A stretch of DNA of 64,000 nucleotides from Taibaiella koreensis (GCF_003545715.1 NZ_QVNU01000007.1:62001-126000), one strand, 5' to 3'. Positions 16,772 to 26,396 are shown, numbered from the stretch's first letter. Program-made: numbers and translations. The notes: generated by a model not told the origin, from the sequence alone.

Positions 16772-16814
16772 ATCCTCAACCAGTCCTAGCGTCTCGCTAC
16801 GACTGGTTGAGGAT
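16772..16814. repeat. Long hairpin between unknown gene and SRPBCC gene
   Basis: 14-bp arms ATCCTCAACCAGTC / GACTGGTTGAGGAT with an inner TAGCG-TCT-CGCTA stem, almost a single 20-bp hairpin. Position between the SRPBCC gene (ends 16861) and the next gene suggests it terminates the SRPBCC transcript; T runs are absent. Confidence 0.6.
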
Positions 16815-16860
16815 TCATGCGTCAGTAAGTGTTTGAACGTTGGTCATGGCAGTCCAGTCG

Positions 16861-17289
16861 CTAGAATTTTCGTTTCTGATAGGGTGTCCCTTCACCATCT
16901 TCGCAATAGCTTTTAAGGCTTAATAGAAACATTGCCCAGTTATAATTACACCATTGGTAAAATTCGGTAAGCTTGCGCCAGTCGAAATGTTTGAGAACCA
17001 CGGCCGTTGTTCCGTCTTTCTCTGTCAGGTCAAAAGAAATGCCTGTTCCAACCCACTCAGGGTCAGATTCGATACATGCCCACACAATTCTTTTATTCGC
17101 AGACAATTCCGTTATTTTCATTTTTGTACCATAGTTATCTCCAAAATCAAATTCATTGACAAATTCCAATTCTGGCTTAACAATGAGTTCCGTTGTCCAG
17201 ACAGCCGCGAGACCTTCTCGCGTAGTTAATGCTTCGTAGACTTTTGCAGCAGGCGATTTGATGTAGTTGATATGCTCTATTTTTTCCAT
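16861..17289 (-). CDS. SRPBCC-domain (AHSA1/START-like) protein
   Basis: A 142-aa single SRPBCC domain: 'IKSPAAKVYEALTTREGLAAVWTTEL' at the N-terminus, 'GISFDLTEKDGTTAVVLKHFDW' in the middle and the long C-terminal helix 'YNWAMFLLSLKSYCEDG'. These small proteins bind hydrophobic ligands. The specific ligand is unknown. Stands alone. Confidence 0.88.
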   Translation of the reverse strand: MEKIEHINYIKSPAAKVYEALTTREGLAAVWTTELIVKPELEFVNEFDFGDNYGTKMKITELSANKRIVWACIESDPEWVGTGISFDLTEKDGTTAVVLKHFDWRKLTEFYQWCNYNWAMFLLSLKSYCEDGEGTPYQKRKF

Positions 17290-17634
17290 CTTCCGTTATT
17301 GGTTTTTATAAAAAACGCTAAGATAACCAGTTCTGTCTTTATAGTTTATGAATATAGGCGACAACGTAAATAAAGGAGCGGATTATTGATGATAGTGCAT
17401 AAAGGGTTTGTGCCCCTGCTGGTGTACAAACAAGCCTAAATACCATGTAGGGTTGGGCACACGATCCTCTCGCGTGTTGTTAAAGAAAAAAATGGGTGAT
17501 AAATATTGTAAATTAAGCAGGGAATAATTATAGCAAATTCAGCCGCCTGCGTAGCGGGATAAAGTTATTTATTATAAACCTGTTATGCTATATTCGCATA
17601 CCCGATCACCGTATTTAACGTAACATCAAAACCC
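17290..17634. other. Intergenic region, nothing recognised
   Basis: 345 bp of AT-rich DNA between a leftward and a rightward gene, so it must hold both promoters. No RNA or clear repeat found. Confidence 0.4.
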
Positions 17635-17856
17635 ATGACAGCAGAATCGCTCGAATTACTGAAAAAATACCACCAGAAAACGGTGGAGGCTCTGGCCGAT
17701 TTCGACAACACCATGATCAACCTGATCAAAGCAGGCGTTAAGAATTTTGCCGACAACCCGGAGTATAAGTCCCGGAAAAAGAAATGGCGCAAAGCCGCCA
17801 AAGAATATATGGGTTTGGCCGAGCTGCTTTCGGAGCTGGATAAGAACTATAATTAA
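17635..17856 (+). CDS. Small helical protein of unknown function
   Basis: A 73-aa, charged, all-helical protein ('ESLELLKKYHQKTVEALADFDNT ... EYKSRKKKWRKAAKEYMGLAELL'). It has no signal peptide and no known motif. Codon use is like that of neighbouring genes. It precedes a membrane-protein gene by 47 bp and may share its transcript. Confidence 0.55.
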   Translation: MTAESLELLKKYHQKTVEALADFDNTMINLIKAGVKNFADNPEYKSRKKKWRKAAKEYMGLAELLSELDKNYN

Positions 17857-17903
17857 TCCGCTCAATGCGGGACCGGTCGATTTTTAATGTAACCTTCCTC
17901 ACC

Positions 17904-18383
17904 ATGGATATACCTTACAACCTTTTCCCATCCGGGCTTGAAGCCCTTCTGGTCGCCCTGGTCATATTGGCCCTCCTGGTCGTCCCTTTCGTCTTCTACC
18001 TGATCACCTTACAAAACACCTTCAAGGCCCTACAGCCCGAAAACCGGCGTATGCCGCCCGGCCAGGTATGGCTGCTGTTCATTCCCTTTTTCAATATCGT
18101 ATGGCAGTTCATCGTCGTCAACCGGCTGGCCGATTCGATCCAGCGGGAGTTGCGGGCACGGGGTATAGAGGCTGCCGAAACTACGCGGGGCCCGGGCAAG
18201 GCTTATTGCATCCTTAACTGCTGTTCTGTTATTCCCTTGGCAGGTACGGTAGCGCGGTTGGTAGCGCTCATCTGCTGGATCATTCATTGGGTAAAGACCA
18301 ACGAATACCGCAAGCAATTCATAGCAGAGCCTTTTATAGTGCAGGCAGACGATAGCGAAATATTCGGCTATGGAAAATATTGA
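17904..18383 (+). CDS. Membrane protein of unknown function (DUF4328-like)
   Basis: A 159-aa protein with three membrane segments. 'PENRRMPPGQVWLLFIPFFNIVW' followed by 'FIVVNRLADSIQRELRARG' is typical of small DUF4328-like membrane proteins. The frame is open from 17865, but the ATG at 17904, just before the first membrane segment, is the likely start. A strong terminator follows at 18425. Confidence 0.7.
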   Translation: MDIPYNLFPSGLEALLVALVILALLVVPFVFYLITLQNTFKALQPENRRMPPGQVWLLFIPFFNIVWQFIVVNRLADSIQRELRARGIEAAETTRGPGKAYCILNCCSVIPLAGTVARLVALICWIIHWVKTNEYRKQFIAEPFIVQADDSEIFGYGKY

Positions 18384-18424
18384 TCGACTGGCTTAAAAGA
18401 GCGATCCGGAATACGGCAAAAATC

Positions 18425-18482
18425 AAGTTTCAAGCCTGCTTATATTGACTACGCGCAATGTTGCAGGCTTGAAACTTTTTTG
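18425..18482. terminator. Bidirectional terminator between membrane protein and RiPP precursor
   Basis: Perfect 15-bp stem (AAGTTTCAAGCCTGC at 18425-18439, its complement at 18463-18477), followed by six T on the plus strand and by GATTTTT on the minus strand. It ends both convergent transcripts. Confidence 0.88.
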
Positions 18483-18504
18483 GACAGCTCCTGCAATCCT
18501 GTTA

Positions 18505-18657
18505 TTACTCAGCAATAGCTTGCTGGTCGCAGCAGCAGCGGGTTGCGTATTCCAGCGAATTAACGCCGCCTACGACCGACTGTGTTTTCTTGTCGTTCAA
18601 TGCGATAATGGTCTTTTTGCCAAGCATCAGTTTTGACTTTACGGGCTTTTTCTTCAT
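18505..18657 (-). CDS. RiPP precursor peptide, class I lanthipeptide-like, Gly-Gly leader
   Basis: A 50-codon ATG-to-TAA frame. The leader part (residues 1-31) reads MKKKPVKSKLMLGKKTI... and ends in 'QSVVGG'. This fits the Bacteroidota precursor pattern 'KLxLxKKTIxxLNxxxxxxVxGG', which is cut by a bifunctional peptidase-transporter after GG. The core would be VNSLEYATRCCCDQQAIAE, with three adjacent Cys plus one Ser and one Thr available for rings. A terminator lies 28 bp after the stop. No LanB/LanC, radical SAM or transporter gene is in the window, so it is an orphan, acting through enzymes elsewhere. Assignment as class I lanthipeptide rather than another GG-leader RiPP is uncertain. Confidence 0.75.
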   Translation of the reverse strand: MKKKPVKSKLMLGKKTIIALNDKKTQSVVGGVNSLEYATRCCCDQQAIAE

Positions 18658-18889
18658 GTCTTATATTTTAACGGCTAAGCTAGGAACCATTTGCGATGGG
18701 AACTATACCTGTTTCATGGGAATTTCAGCGAAGGAAATGCTAAAAGACAGCGCACTTTTTCCGGTCCGTCTTTATGAAAACCATATCAACTTTTCCCCGT
18801 CGTGGTTGTACTTATAGCTGCCGCCGTAGCACAAGAATACGCTATGCCGGAAACAACGCGTTTCGTTCAACATTTAAACAAGAGCGATT

Positions 18890-19066
18890 ATGAAAAATAC
18901 CAAACCACAGGTACCGGAAAAGCAGATGAATCCCGACAACAGGAAGAGCCGGCCCGAGGTGCGCGATAACCTCGACAATAGAACGGGCGAAGAGCAGGAG
19001 GATAAAGGCAGTGATGTTACCCATAACAAGAAAGAGCATCATAGCCCACCGAAGAAAAAAGATTAG
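18890..19066 (+). CDS. Small hydrophilic, probably disordered protein
   Basis: A 58-aa protein with almost no hydrophobic residues ('NPDNRKSRPEVRDNLDNRTG', 'KKEHHSPPKKKD'), Asn, Asp, Lys and Glu-rich. Similar short disordered proteins are seen in Chitinophagaceae and related groups; the function is unknown, perhaps stress protection as in hydrophilins (inference). A terminator follows 23 bp after the stop, which supports a real gene. Confidence 0.6.
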   Translation: MKNTKPQVPEKQMNPDNRKSRPEVRDNLDNRTGEEQEDKGSDVTHNKKEHHSPPKKKD

Positions 19067-19089
19067 GCCCTGTTATTATGCCAGAGAAG

Positions 19090-19118
19090 AAGGCGTCGCA
19101 AACCGTGGCGCCTTTTTA
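19090..19118 (+). terminator. Terminator after the 58-aa gene
   Basis: AAGGCG / CGCCTT stem with extra inner pairing, followed by TTTATT. Confidence 0.7.
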
Positions 19119-19343
19119 TTATATCCCGATATCCCGGGGTTGGCCGGTACGCCGGTGTGTTTTTTCCTAAAAAAGAGTTAACACCTGGGTGCCGTTTTGC
19201 AGGTCGCTGCAACGGGCTTATCCAAAGGGTGCCCCGCATTGATTACAATGGTTTTATAATGCTGTTGCATAGTCAAAACTCCTTACCTTCGTTCATCCGT
19301 TTTTTTAGGGGGAGGGGGATATTTTGAACATAAACAATCTTAC

Positions 19344-20534
19344 ATGCAACTAGCGAAACGACTTGACCGTATTTCCGAACCGCAAACGATACTTATGGCC
19401 AAGCTGGGCCGCGAATTAAAGGCAAAGGGCGTACAAGTCATCGATCTGAGCCTGGGCGAGCCCGATTTTAAAACACCACAGCATATTATAGACGCTGCAG
19501 ACAGGGCCATGGAAGAGGGCTATACCAAATACCCGCCTATAGCCGGTTTCCCCGAGCTGAGGCAGGCCATCGTAACCAAGCTGCAGCGCGACAATCACCT
19601 GGAGTATACACCCGAGCAGATCATCGTAAGTACGGGAGCCAAGCAGGTGCTGGCCAATGCGATATTAAGCATCGTGAACCCCGGCGACGAAGCTATTATT
19701 CCCACGCCGTTCTGGGTTACCTATGCTTCGCTGGTAAGCCTGGCCGAAGGAAAGAATGTATTTGTTCCCTGCGGCATTGAAGATCATTTCAAGATCACGC
19801 CCGCGAAGCTGGAAGCCGCCATCACAAAGCGTACGCGGCTTTTCATCTTCTCCTCGCCCTGCAATCCCAGCGGCGCGGTCTATTCCAAAGAGGAGCTGAA
19901 AGCCCTGGCCGGAGTCTTCGAAAAATATCCCGATATCGTGATCATCAGCGACGAGATCTACGAGTACATCAATTACGTAGGTAAGCACGAAAGCATCGCA
20001 CAATTTGAAGCGATAAAAGACCGTGTAGTCCTGGTCAATGGCTTCTCCAAAGGATTTGCGATGACAGGCTGGCGTCTCGGCTATATGGCCGGCCCCGTTG
20101 AGCTGGTGAAGGCCTGCGACAAGCTGCAGAGCCAGTTTACCTCCGGCGCCAACTCGATCGCGGAAAGAGCGGCGATTACCGCATTGCTGGCCGATCTTAC
20201 GCCCTCCTTCGATATGGTGAAAGCCTTCAAGGAAAGAAAGGAATTTATTATACCGGCATTGCAGGCTATCGATGGCGTGCGCATCAGCGATCCCGAGGGG
20301 GCTTTTTATGCTTTTCCCGATATTTCTTCTTTTTACGGCAAATCCAATGGCGCAGCTGTGGTCAACAATGCCGACGATATGGCCATGTACCTGCTGAATA
20401 CCGCACATGTCATCGGCGTCAGCGGCGCTGCCTTCGGCGACGAGCATTGTATCCGCTTCTCTTTTGCCGCCTCGATGGAAACCCTTCAGGAGGGTGTCCG
20501 TCGCCTCAAAGAGGCATTGGACGCATTACACTAA
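19344..20534 (+). CDS. Pyridoxal-phosphate aminotransferase, aspartate aminotransferase type (class I)
   Basis: A 396-aa fold-type I aminotransferase. It has 'LSLGEPDFKTP' at the N-terminus, 'SSPCNPSGAVYSKEE' in the cofactor region, 'ISDEIYEYINY' and the PLP-lysine motif 'NGFSKGFAMTGWRLGY', and a C-terminal Arg ('HCIRFSFA') for the substrate carboxylate. This is the subgroup I-gamma type of aspartate/prephenate aminotransferase. The start ATG is followed by the usual 'LAKRLDRI'. It is a single gene with its own terminator at 20589. Confidence 0.92.
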   Translation: MQLAKRLDRISEPQTILMAKLGRELKAKGVQVIDLSLGEPDFKTPQHIIDAADRAMEEGYTKYPPIAGFPELRQAIVTKLQRDNHLEYTPEQIIVSTGAKQVLANAILSIVNPGDEAIIPTPFWVTYASLVSLAEGKNVFVPCGIEDHFKITPAKLEAAITKRTRLFIFSSPCNPSGAVYSKEELKALAGVFEKYPDIVIISDEIYEYINYVGKHESIAQFEAIKDRVVLVNGFSKGFAMTGWRLGYMAGPVELVKACDKLQSQFTSGANSIAERAAITALLADLTPSFDMVKAFKERKEFIIPALQAIDGVRISDPEGAFYAFPDISSFYGKSNGAAVVNNADDMAMYLLNTAHVIGVSGAAFGDEHCIRFSFAASMETLQEGVRRLKEALDALH

Positions 20535-20588
20535 GCGCCACCTGGCCTGGCCATTGCTGCATAAAGCACCCCTGCCGGTAAACGATAA

Positions 20589-20622
20589 AAAAAGGTTTAA
20601 GTTTAACCGCTTAAACCTTTTT
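20589..20622 (+). terminator. Terminator after the aminotransferase
   Basis: Perfect 13-bp stem AAAAAGGTTTAAG / CTTAAACCTTTTT with an 8-nt loop; A- and T-rich flanks make it work in either direction. Confidence 0.88.
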
Positions 20623-20637
20623 ACTTGACCCTTGTCA

Positions 20638-20645
20638 TAGCTTTG
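20638..20645 (+). promoter_or_regulatory. -7 element of the lipoprotein gene
   Basis: TAGCTTTG, 21 bp upstream of the ATG at 20666; the -33 box is weak. Confidence 0.5.
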
Positions 20646-20665
20646 CACTAACAATCAGATGAACA

Positions 20666-21313
20666 ATGAGAAAGATAGCTTCTTTATTGGCGATAACAGG
20701 CCTGGTTTTGTTTTTTTCCTCCTGTGAGCGGGGACGCCACGATCCTTATCCTTACCCCACGCAGCGTAGCTTTGTAGATGAGTTTACCGATAACCGCATG
20801 GGCTGGAATTTTGCCGATCCGGCCAATAACGCTTATGGCAGCATCAACAGCGGGATCTATATGTTTGACTACAACGATGATGCGACAGAGGCCTATTATG
20901 TGTCCAAGTTCATCGGGTTTAACCGCTACAACGATTTTACCATTTACACCCGTATACGCTCCAACAACAATATGGGCCTGCTGTTTGGCGACAACAGCAG
21001 CGTGGGCAGCTACGGCTACAGCTTTACCATCGACTACGACGGCTACTATGCCTTGTACGACGAAGGCGGCAATGGCTATGGTTCCGATGTGCAGACCCTG
21101 GTGGAACCGCAAACCAATCCCAATGTAGCCCGCAACGGCAACTGGAACGAGCTGCGTCTCGAGCAGCGGGGCAACCGCTGGATCGGCTTTGTCAACGATG
21201 TTCAGGTGTTCAACATTCCTGCCCAGGACCTGAAAGGTACCAATGCAGGCTTTGTGGACATCAAAAATACCGAGGGTGATGCCGACTACCTGCAGGTCGA
21301 CTGGTTGGAGTAA
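20666..21313 (+). CDS. Lipoprotein with a LamG/glucanase-like beta-sandwich domain
   Basis: A 215-aa protein with a lipoprotein signal ('ITGLVLFFSSC'; lipobox FSSC). The mature part ('FVDEFTDNRMGWNFADP', 'YYVSKFIGFNRYNDFTIYTR', 'NGNWNELRLEQRGNRWIGFVNDVQVF') looks like the DUF1080/family-16-type jelly roll that binds or recognises sugars. No catalytic Glu pair is evident. It is probably in the outer or inner membrane leaflet facing the periplasm. Confidence 0.8.
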   Translation: MRKIASLLAITGLVLFFSSCERGRHDPYPYPTQRSFVDEFTDNRMGWNFADPANNAYGSINSGIYMFDYNDDATEAYYVSKFIGFNRYNDFTIYTRIRSNNNMGLLFGDNSSVGSYGYSFTIDYDGYYALYDEGGNGYGSDVQTLVEPQTNPNVARNGNWNELRLEQRGNRWIGFVNDVQVFNIPAQDLKGTNAGFVDIKNTEGDADYLQVDWLE

Positions 21314-21637
21314 ATAGTTTTTTCTGACTAGACAAAGTTTTGTGTGTCTATAAATACTAGTTAGCACGCTTGCGTACCCGTTTTTTCATTTGGTGTCAAT
21401 ATCTTTTCTTTTTTATTCGCATCTATATTTATTGCTTGTTGTGGTGCTCATGAGAAAAGTTGCTCCGCCAAAAAAGAAAGAAAAAAGGCGGCAAAAAAAC
21501 AATGCTCCACTGTTTTTTTGTGGCCAACGCACCCGGGCTTAAAACAAATATTCGACTTTAATGCAGCATTGCCGGGCATAATGCCATGGATCAACATTTT
21601 AATAATTAACCAGAAGTATCTTTTGATGAGAAATTAG
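21314..21637. other. Intergenic region with a poly-A/T hairpin
   Basis: Contains AAAAAAACA (21493-21501) paired with TGTTTTTTT (21511-21519). A 30-codon Lys/Arg-rich frame at 21450 looks accidental. No gene recognised. Confidence 0.4.
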
Positions 21638-21667
21638 GCGGGCTGCTCCTTTATAGGGACAGCCCGC
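21638..21667 (+). terminator. Hairpin upstream of purD
   Basis: GCGGGCTG / CAGCCCGC with further inner pairing, then TTTGCTT. No gene ends close by, so it may end a read-through transcript or mark a lost gene. Confidence 0.6.
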
Positions 21668-21767
21668 TTTGCTTCATGTCCGATTTTTCGGGGTTTTGGC
21701 CTTTTGTGGCGCTAAGGCCCGCGATATTATTTACCTTTGTGCCTCTTTAAATTTACCTGTTTCAAAA

Positions 21768-23039
<1,272 letters not shown>

Positions 23040-23052
23040 GTGCAAAGAACTT

Positions 23053-23112
23053 CGGTCCTTGAGTTTATCGAAAGGACCATAGGTAAGCAGGTGCTACGAC
23101 ACGCTCAGCAAC
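23053..23112. repeat. Interspersed element, core-only copy D
   Basis: Carries the CGGTCCTTGAG...AAAGGAC arm and a diverged CTCAGCAAC arm of the elements at 12623 and 37376, without the 19-bp termini. It lies between purD and the DUF3109 gene. Confidence 0.65.
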
Positions 23113-23144
23113 AGGGTGTGGGCATAGCCAGATGAAATATTTTT

Positions 23145-23747
23145 TTGTTGATAAAAAAAGAAGACGTGATTGCGATAGATAATATATTGGTTAGCGACGA
23201 AGTGGTGGAAAAGCAATTCGTTTGTAACCTCGATAAATGCAAGGGCGGCTGCTGCGTCGATGGTGATACCGGTGCGCCCATTACGCAGGAAGAAGCCGGT
23301 ATCATTGAAGATATCTACCCGCAGATCCGCCACCTGCTGAGCCCCAAGGCCATTGCGCATATTGAGGAAGAAGGCACCCATACCTTCGACGATGAGTATG
23401 GGTTGGTTACACCCACGCTTAATGGCGGAATTTGTGTGTATGGCTATTACGATGAAAAGGGGATCGTCAAGTGCGCCATCGAGCATGTGTATAAGGAAGG
23501 CAAGATAGGGTTTAAAAAGCCGATCAGCTGTCACCTGTTCCCGATACGCATTACCGAATATGATACCTTTGAAGCCCTCAATTACGAACCCAGGGAAACC
23601 CTCTGCAAGCCGGCCTGCAAGCTGGGCAAGTCGCTGAAGGTGCCGGTGTACCAATTCCTGAAGGAGCCGCTCATCCGTAAATATGGCGAGGAATTCTACG
23701 AGGCGCTGGATGCTACTGCCAAGGCGCATTTCGGCATTGAAGAATAA
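23145..23747 (+). CDS. DUF3109 Cys-rich protein, probable metal- or Fe-S-binding
   Basis: A 200-aa protein of the DUF3109 family. Conserved cysteines occur as 'CNLDKCKGGCCVDGDTGAP', 'NGGICVYGYYDEKGIVKCAIEH', 'KPISCHLFPIRI' and 'ETLCKPACKLG', a pattern like that of YkgJ-type zinc or Fe-S proteins. The function is unknown; it is well conserved in Bacteroidota. The start is not ATG: the frame is closed upstream by TGA, and the N-terminus conserved in the family needs TTG at 23145 or 23148. Leader DNA just upstream is T-rich. Confidence 0.85.
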   Translation: MLIKKEDVIAIDNILVSDEVVEKQFVCNLDKCKGGCCVDGDTGAPITQEEAGIIEDIYPQIRHLLSPKAIAHIEEEGTHTFDDEYGLVTPTLNGGICVYGYYDEKGIVKCAIEHVYKEGKIGFKKPISCHLFPIRITEYDTFEALNYEPRETLCKPACKLGKSLKVPVYQFLKEPLIRKYGEEFYEALDATAKAHFGIEE

Positions 23748-23790
23748 CTGTAGCGCTGCCGGCAAATGTGCCGCCGGAGATAAAAAAGCA

Positions 23791-23824
23791 AACAGGCGCG
23801 GGAACGATCGTTCCCGCGCCTGTT
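23791..23824. terminator. Bidirectional terminator, perfect 34-bp palindrome
   Basis: AACAGGCGCGGGAACGA followed by its exact reverse complement, between the convergent DUF3109 and Mrp genes. T-rich on the plus side (TATTTG). Confidence 0.9.
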
Positions 23825-23847
23825 ATTTGTATGGGTAGCTTGTGTAT

Positions 23848-24948
23848 TTAATTCACGTTGATCACGGATACTTTTGTCGGATCGAGGTTGGCATTACGCA
23901 TGGCTATATTGCGGGCCACATTGGCTGCTATATCCAGGAATGCCTGCCTGCTTACGGGCTCATCGTTCAGCACCGCAGGGAAGCCTTTATCGCCGCCTTC
24001 TCTGATGCTTTGTACAATGGGTATCTCTCCCAGGAAAGGCACTTCAAACTGCTCGGCCAGGTGCCTGCCCCCATTTTTTCCAAAAATATAATACTTGTTC
24101 TCCGGTAGTTCGGCCGGGGTAAAGTAAGACATGTTCTCCACCACGCCCAGGATGGGTACATTGATCTGGCCCTGTTTGAACATCATCATCGCTTTCTTGG
24201 CATCGGCCATGGCCACAGCCTGTGGTGTGGTCACGATTACGGCGCCGGTAACCGGTATGGTCTGCACCATGGTCAGGTGTATATCGCCGGTGCCGGGCGG
24301 CAGGTCCAGGATAAGGTAATCCAGCTCGCCCCAGTACACATCGCTGATGAACTGGCGCAGGGCCGATGTAGCCATAGGGCCCCGCCAGATCACGGCCTGC
24401 TTTTCGTCGACCAGCAGGCCTATCGACATTACTTTGACGCCGAAGCGTTCCACCGGTTCGATCATACCCTTGCCGTCAACATCTCGCATCATAGGCCGTT
24501 CGCCCTGCAGGCCAAACATCATTGGCGTAGAGGGGCCATAAATATCGGCGTCCAGTATGCCCACCTTTGCCCCTTCCCGGGCCAGCGCCAGCGCCAGGTT
24601 GGTCGATACGGTAGATTTGCCTACACCGCCTTTACCCGAGGCTACAGCGATAATATTTTTCACTCCGGGCAATACGGTACCGCCATCCTTACGGTTGGAG
24701 TTTACCCGGGCGGTCATGTTTACGGTTACCTGGGCTTCTTTATCGACAAATATTTTTACGGCGTTCACACAGGCCGAGCGGATCATATCCTTCATAGGAC
24801 AAGCCGGCGTGGTCAGTTCTACAGTAAAGGAAACCTGTTTGTCCTCTATTTTGATGTCCTTTATCATGTTGAGGGTCACGAGGTCCTTTCCCAGATCGGG
24901 GTCGTCTACATTGGTCAGCGCTTTCAGTACAGCTTCTTCAGTGATCAT
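23848..24948 (-). CDS. Mrp/NBP35-family Fe-S cluster carrier ATPase
   Basis: A 366-aa protein with an N-terminal MIP18/DUF59 domain (residues about 1-95, 'NVDDPDLGKDLVTLNMIKDI', with 'TPACPMKDMI') and a Mrp P-loop ATPase ('ASGKGGVGKSTVSTNL', 'DADIYGPSTPMMFG', 'PPGTGDIHLTM'). It carries and inserts Fe-S clusters in the cytoplasm (family knowledge). The C-terminal 'CxxC' of classical ApbC is absent; here 'VENMSYFTPAELPENKYYIF' replaces it, as in other Bacteroidota members. The ATG at 24948 is preferred over an upstream frame extension to 25017. Confidence 0.92.
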   Translation of the reverse strand: MITEEAVLKALTNVDDPDLGKDLVTLNMIKDIKIEDKQVSFTVELTTPACPMKDMIRSACVNAVKIFVDKEAQVTVNMTARVNSNRKDGGTVLPGVKNIIAVASGKGGVGKSTVSTNLALALAREGAKVGILDADIYGPSTPMMFGLQGERPMMRDVDGKGMIEPVERFGVKVMSIGLLVDEKQAVIWRGPMATSALRQFISDVYWGELDYLILDLPPGTGDIHLTMVQTIPVTGAVIVTTPQAVAMADAKKAMMMFKQGQINVPILGVVENMSYFTPAELPENKYYIFGKNGGRHLAEQFEVPFLGEIPIVQSIREGGDKGFPAVLNDEPVSRQAFLDIAANVARNIAMRNANLDPTKVSVINVN

Positions 24949-25125
24949 GTGTATAAATATTAGCCCGGAATAACAGTTGCGCCCGTCACAGGCCGCAACT
25001 CCGGTGCAGCGGGGCAAAGTTACGGTTTAACTTCCTGTTTAAAGAACCGCTACTGCTATAATTATATTGGAATTAGTGATACGGAAACGTTGCATTTGCA
25101 ACCTTTATCTTACTTTTGTTTGCAG

Positions 25126-25779
25126 ATGAGAAGCCATTATCGATTGTTTGCTGCGACCCTGCTGGTCTGCCTTTTTACCCTCCCGGCAAAAGCACAAAAG
25201 CCTTTTTGGGACAATGTGATCCAGATCTCCGGTGTGACTATGACGGCCGACAGCCTTCGTGCCGTGCCTGACGTGACTGTGGAGGTAAAGAACAAGGACA
25301 GGGGTGCTTATTCCAGCAAATATGGTGTTTTCTCCCTGGTTTGCTCCAAAGGCGATACCCTTAAGTTTTCGGCCGTCGGCTTCCGCTCTAAGGAATATGC
25401 GATTCCCCGCGACATTGACGGTCAGTATTTTAACATGGTGCAGCTGATGGTCCAGGATACTTTTTACCTGGCGGAGACCATCATCAGGCCCTTGCCTTAC
25501 GGAGATGAATTCGACTATGCTTTCAAATACTGGGAAATACCAGACGATAAATATGCTGTAGCGCAGAAAAACACCAGCAAGCGAGCCATGGCTTACCTAA
25601 GACAATTCACACCCAAGGATGGCCGCGAAAACCAGGCTTATTACCAGGCCGAGCAGGCCCGGCAGGGATATTACTATGGCCAGCAAAGACCCATCGGTAT
25701 CTTTAATCCCTTCAAATGGGGCGAATTTTTCAATGCCTGGAAACGCGGTGATTTCAAACGGAAAAACGACGACGACTAG
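25126..25779 (+). CDS. Exported protein with a carboxypeptidase-regulatory-like domain
   Basis: A 217-aa protein with a signal peptide ('LFAATLLVCLFTLPAKAQ') followed by a CarboxypepD_reg-like beta-sandwich ('ISGVTMTADSLRAVPDVTVEVKN', 'YSSKYGVFSLVCSKGDTLKFSAVGF'). The C-terminus is helical and charged. Such stand-alone domains occur as periplasmic proteins beside surface systems. A -7 box TACTTTTG (25111-25118) precedes the ATG at 25126. Confidence 0.8.
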   Translation: MRSHYRLFAATLLVCLFTLPAKAQKPFWDNVIQISGVTMTADSLRAVPDVTVEVKNKDRGAYSSKYGVFSLVCSKGDTLKFSAVGFRSKEYAIPRDIDGQYFNMVQLMVQDTFYLAETIIRPLPYGDEFDYAFKYWEIPDDKYAVAQKNTSKRAMAYLRQFTPKDGRENQAYYQAEQARQGYYYGQQRPIGIFNPFKWGEFFNAWKRGDFKRKNDDD

Positions 25780-25861
25780 GCCCAACGTTTGTGCCTGCCG
25801 TTATGTCTTATGGAAAGAAGCATTATGCCGGTGACGGCCCCAACTCAAAATCAAACATTAT

Positions 25862-26344
25862 ATGATGAAAAAAATCATACTCTGCTCTTTGCTTTCGGCG
25901 TCTTTCGGCGTGGTGCCGGCAATGGCGCAAACAGCAACAGCCGTTTCCCAGGCCAAAGTTTACGGTACAGTAGCGCCACCGGTAAAACCTTATTCTACGC
26001 ACCGCCTGGCTACAATCATGCAGGGACAACAAAGCGCGACGCTGCAACTGGTAGGTATGGCTAAGGAAGTGTGCCAAAAGGAAGGTTGCTGGATGACGGT
26101 CGGTATGGACAAGCGTGATGGTTACGACGTGCTGGTGAAAGTGAAGGATCATGCCTTCGTTTTACCCAAAGATATTACGGGCAGACAGGTAGTAGTGAGC
26201 GGAGTGGTAACCCAAAAAACGCTGAGCGTAGCTGAGCAAAAACATTACCTGGAGGATGCAGGCGCTTCCCGCGAAGCCATTGCCAAAATAACAGAACCCA
26301 AGCAAGTCTACGAAATGGAGGCTGTGGGTGTAGCGGTAAACTAA
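25862..26344 (+). CDS. DUF4920 exported protein
   Basis: A 160-aa protein with a signal peptide ('ILCSLLSASFGVVPAMAQ') and the DUF4920 core 'GMAKEVCQKEGCWMTVGMDK ... DVLVKVKDHAFVLPKDITGRQVVVSG'. The paired Cys ('VCQKEGCWM') is the family hallmark and probably binds a metal or forms a disulfide. The function is unknown. A terminator follows and separates it from the beta-lactamase gene. Confidence 0.88.
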   Translation: MMKKIILCSLLSASFGVVPAMAQTATAVSQAKVYGTVAPPVKPYSTHRLATIMQGQQSATLQLVGMAKEVCQKEGCWMTVGMDKRDGYDVLVKVKDHAFVLPKDITGRQVVVSGVVTQKTLSVAEQKHYLEDAGASREAIAKITEPKQVYEMEAVGVAVN

Positions 26345-26366
26345 ATTAATTTAAGCCTTTTTTCAG

Positions 26367-26396
26367 AAAGCGCATCCACCGGATGCGCTTTTTTTG
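26367..26396 (+). terminator. Terminator after the DUF4920 gene
   Basis: AAAGCGCATCC-ACC-GGATGCGCTTT with a run of T; it lies 16 bp before the beta-lactamase start. Confidence 0.88.

Noticed and set aside
16772-16814. Riboswitch or small RNA at the long hairpin
   Set aside because: A single long stem without conserved loops is better explained as terminator or repeat.
18772-18873. 33-codon minus-strand frame (MLNETRCFRHSVFLCYGG...) near the RiPP precursor
   Set aside because: Protein-like at its end but without the leader pattern or a terminator; too short to support as a second precursor.
18766-18893. Plus-strand short frame that would overlap the 58-aa gene as ATGA
   Set aside because: Arg/Ser-rich with no recognisable pattern and no promoter; the overlap alone is weak evidence.
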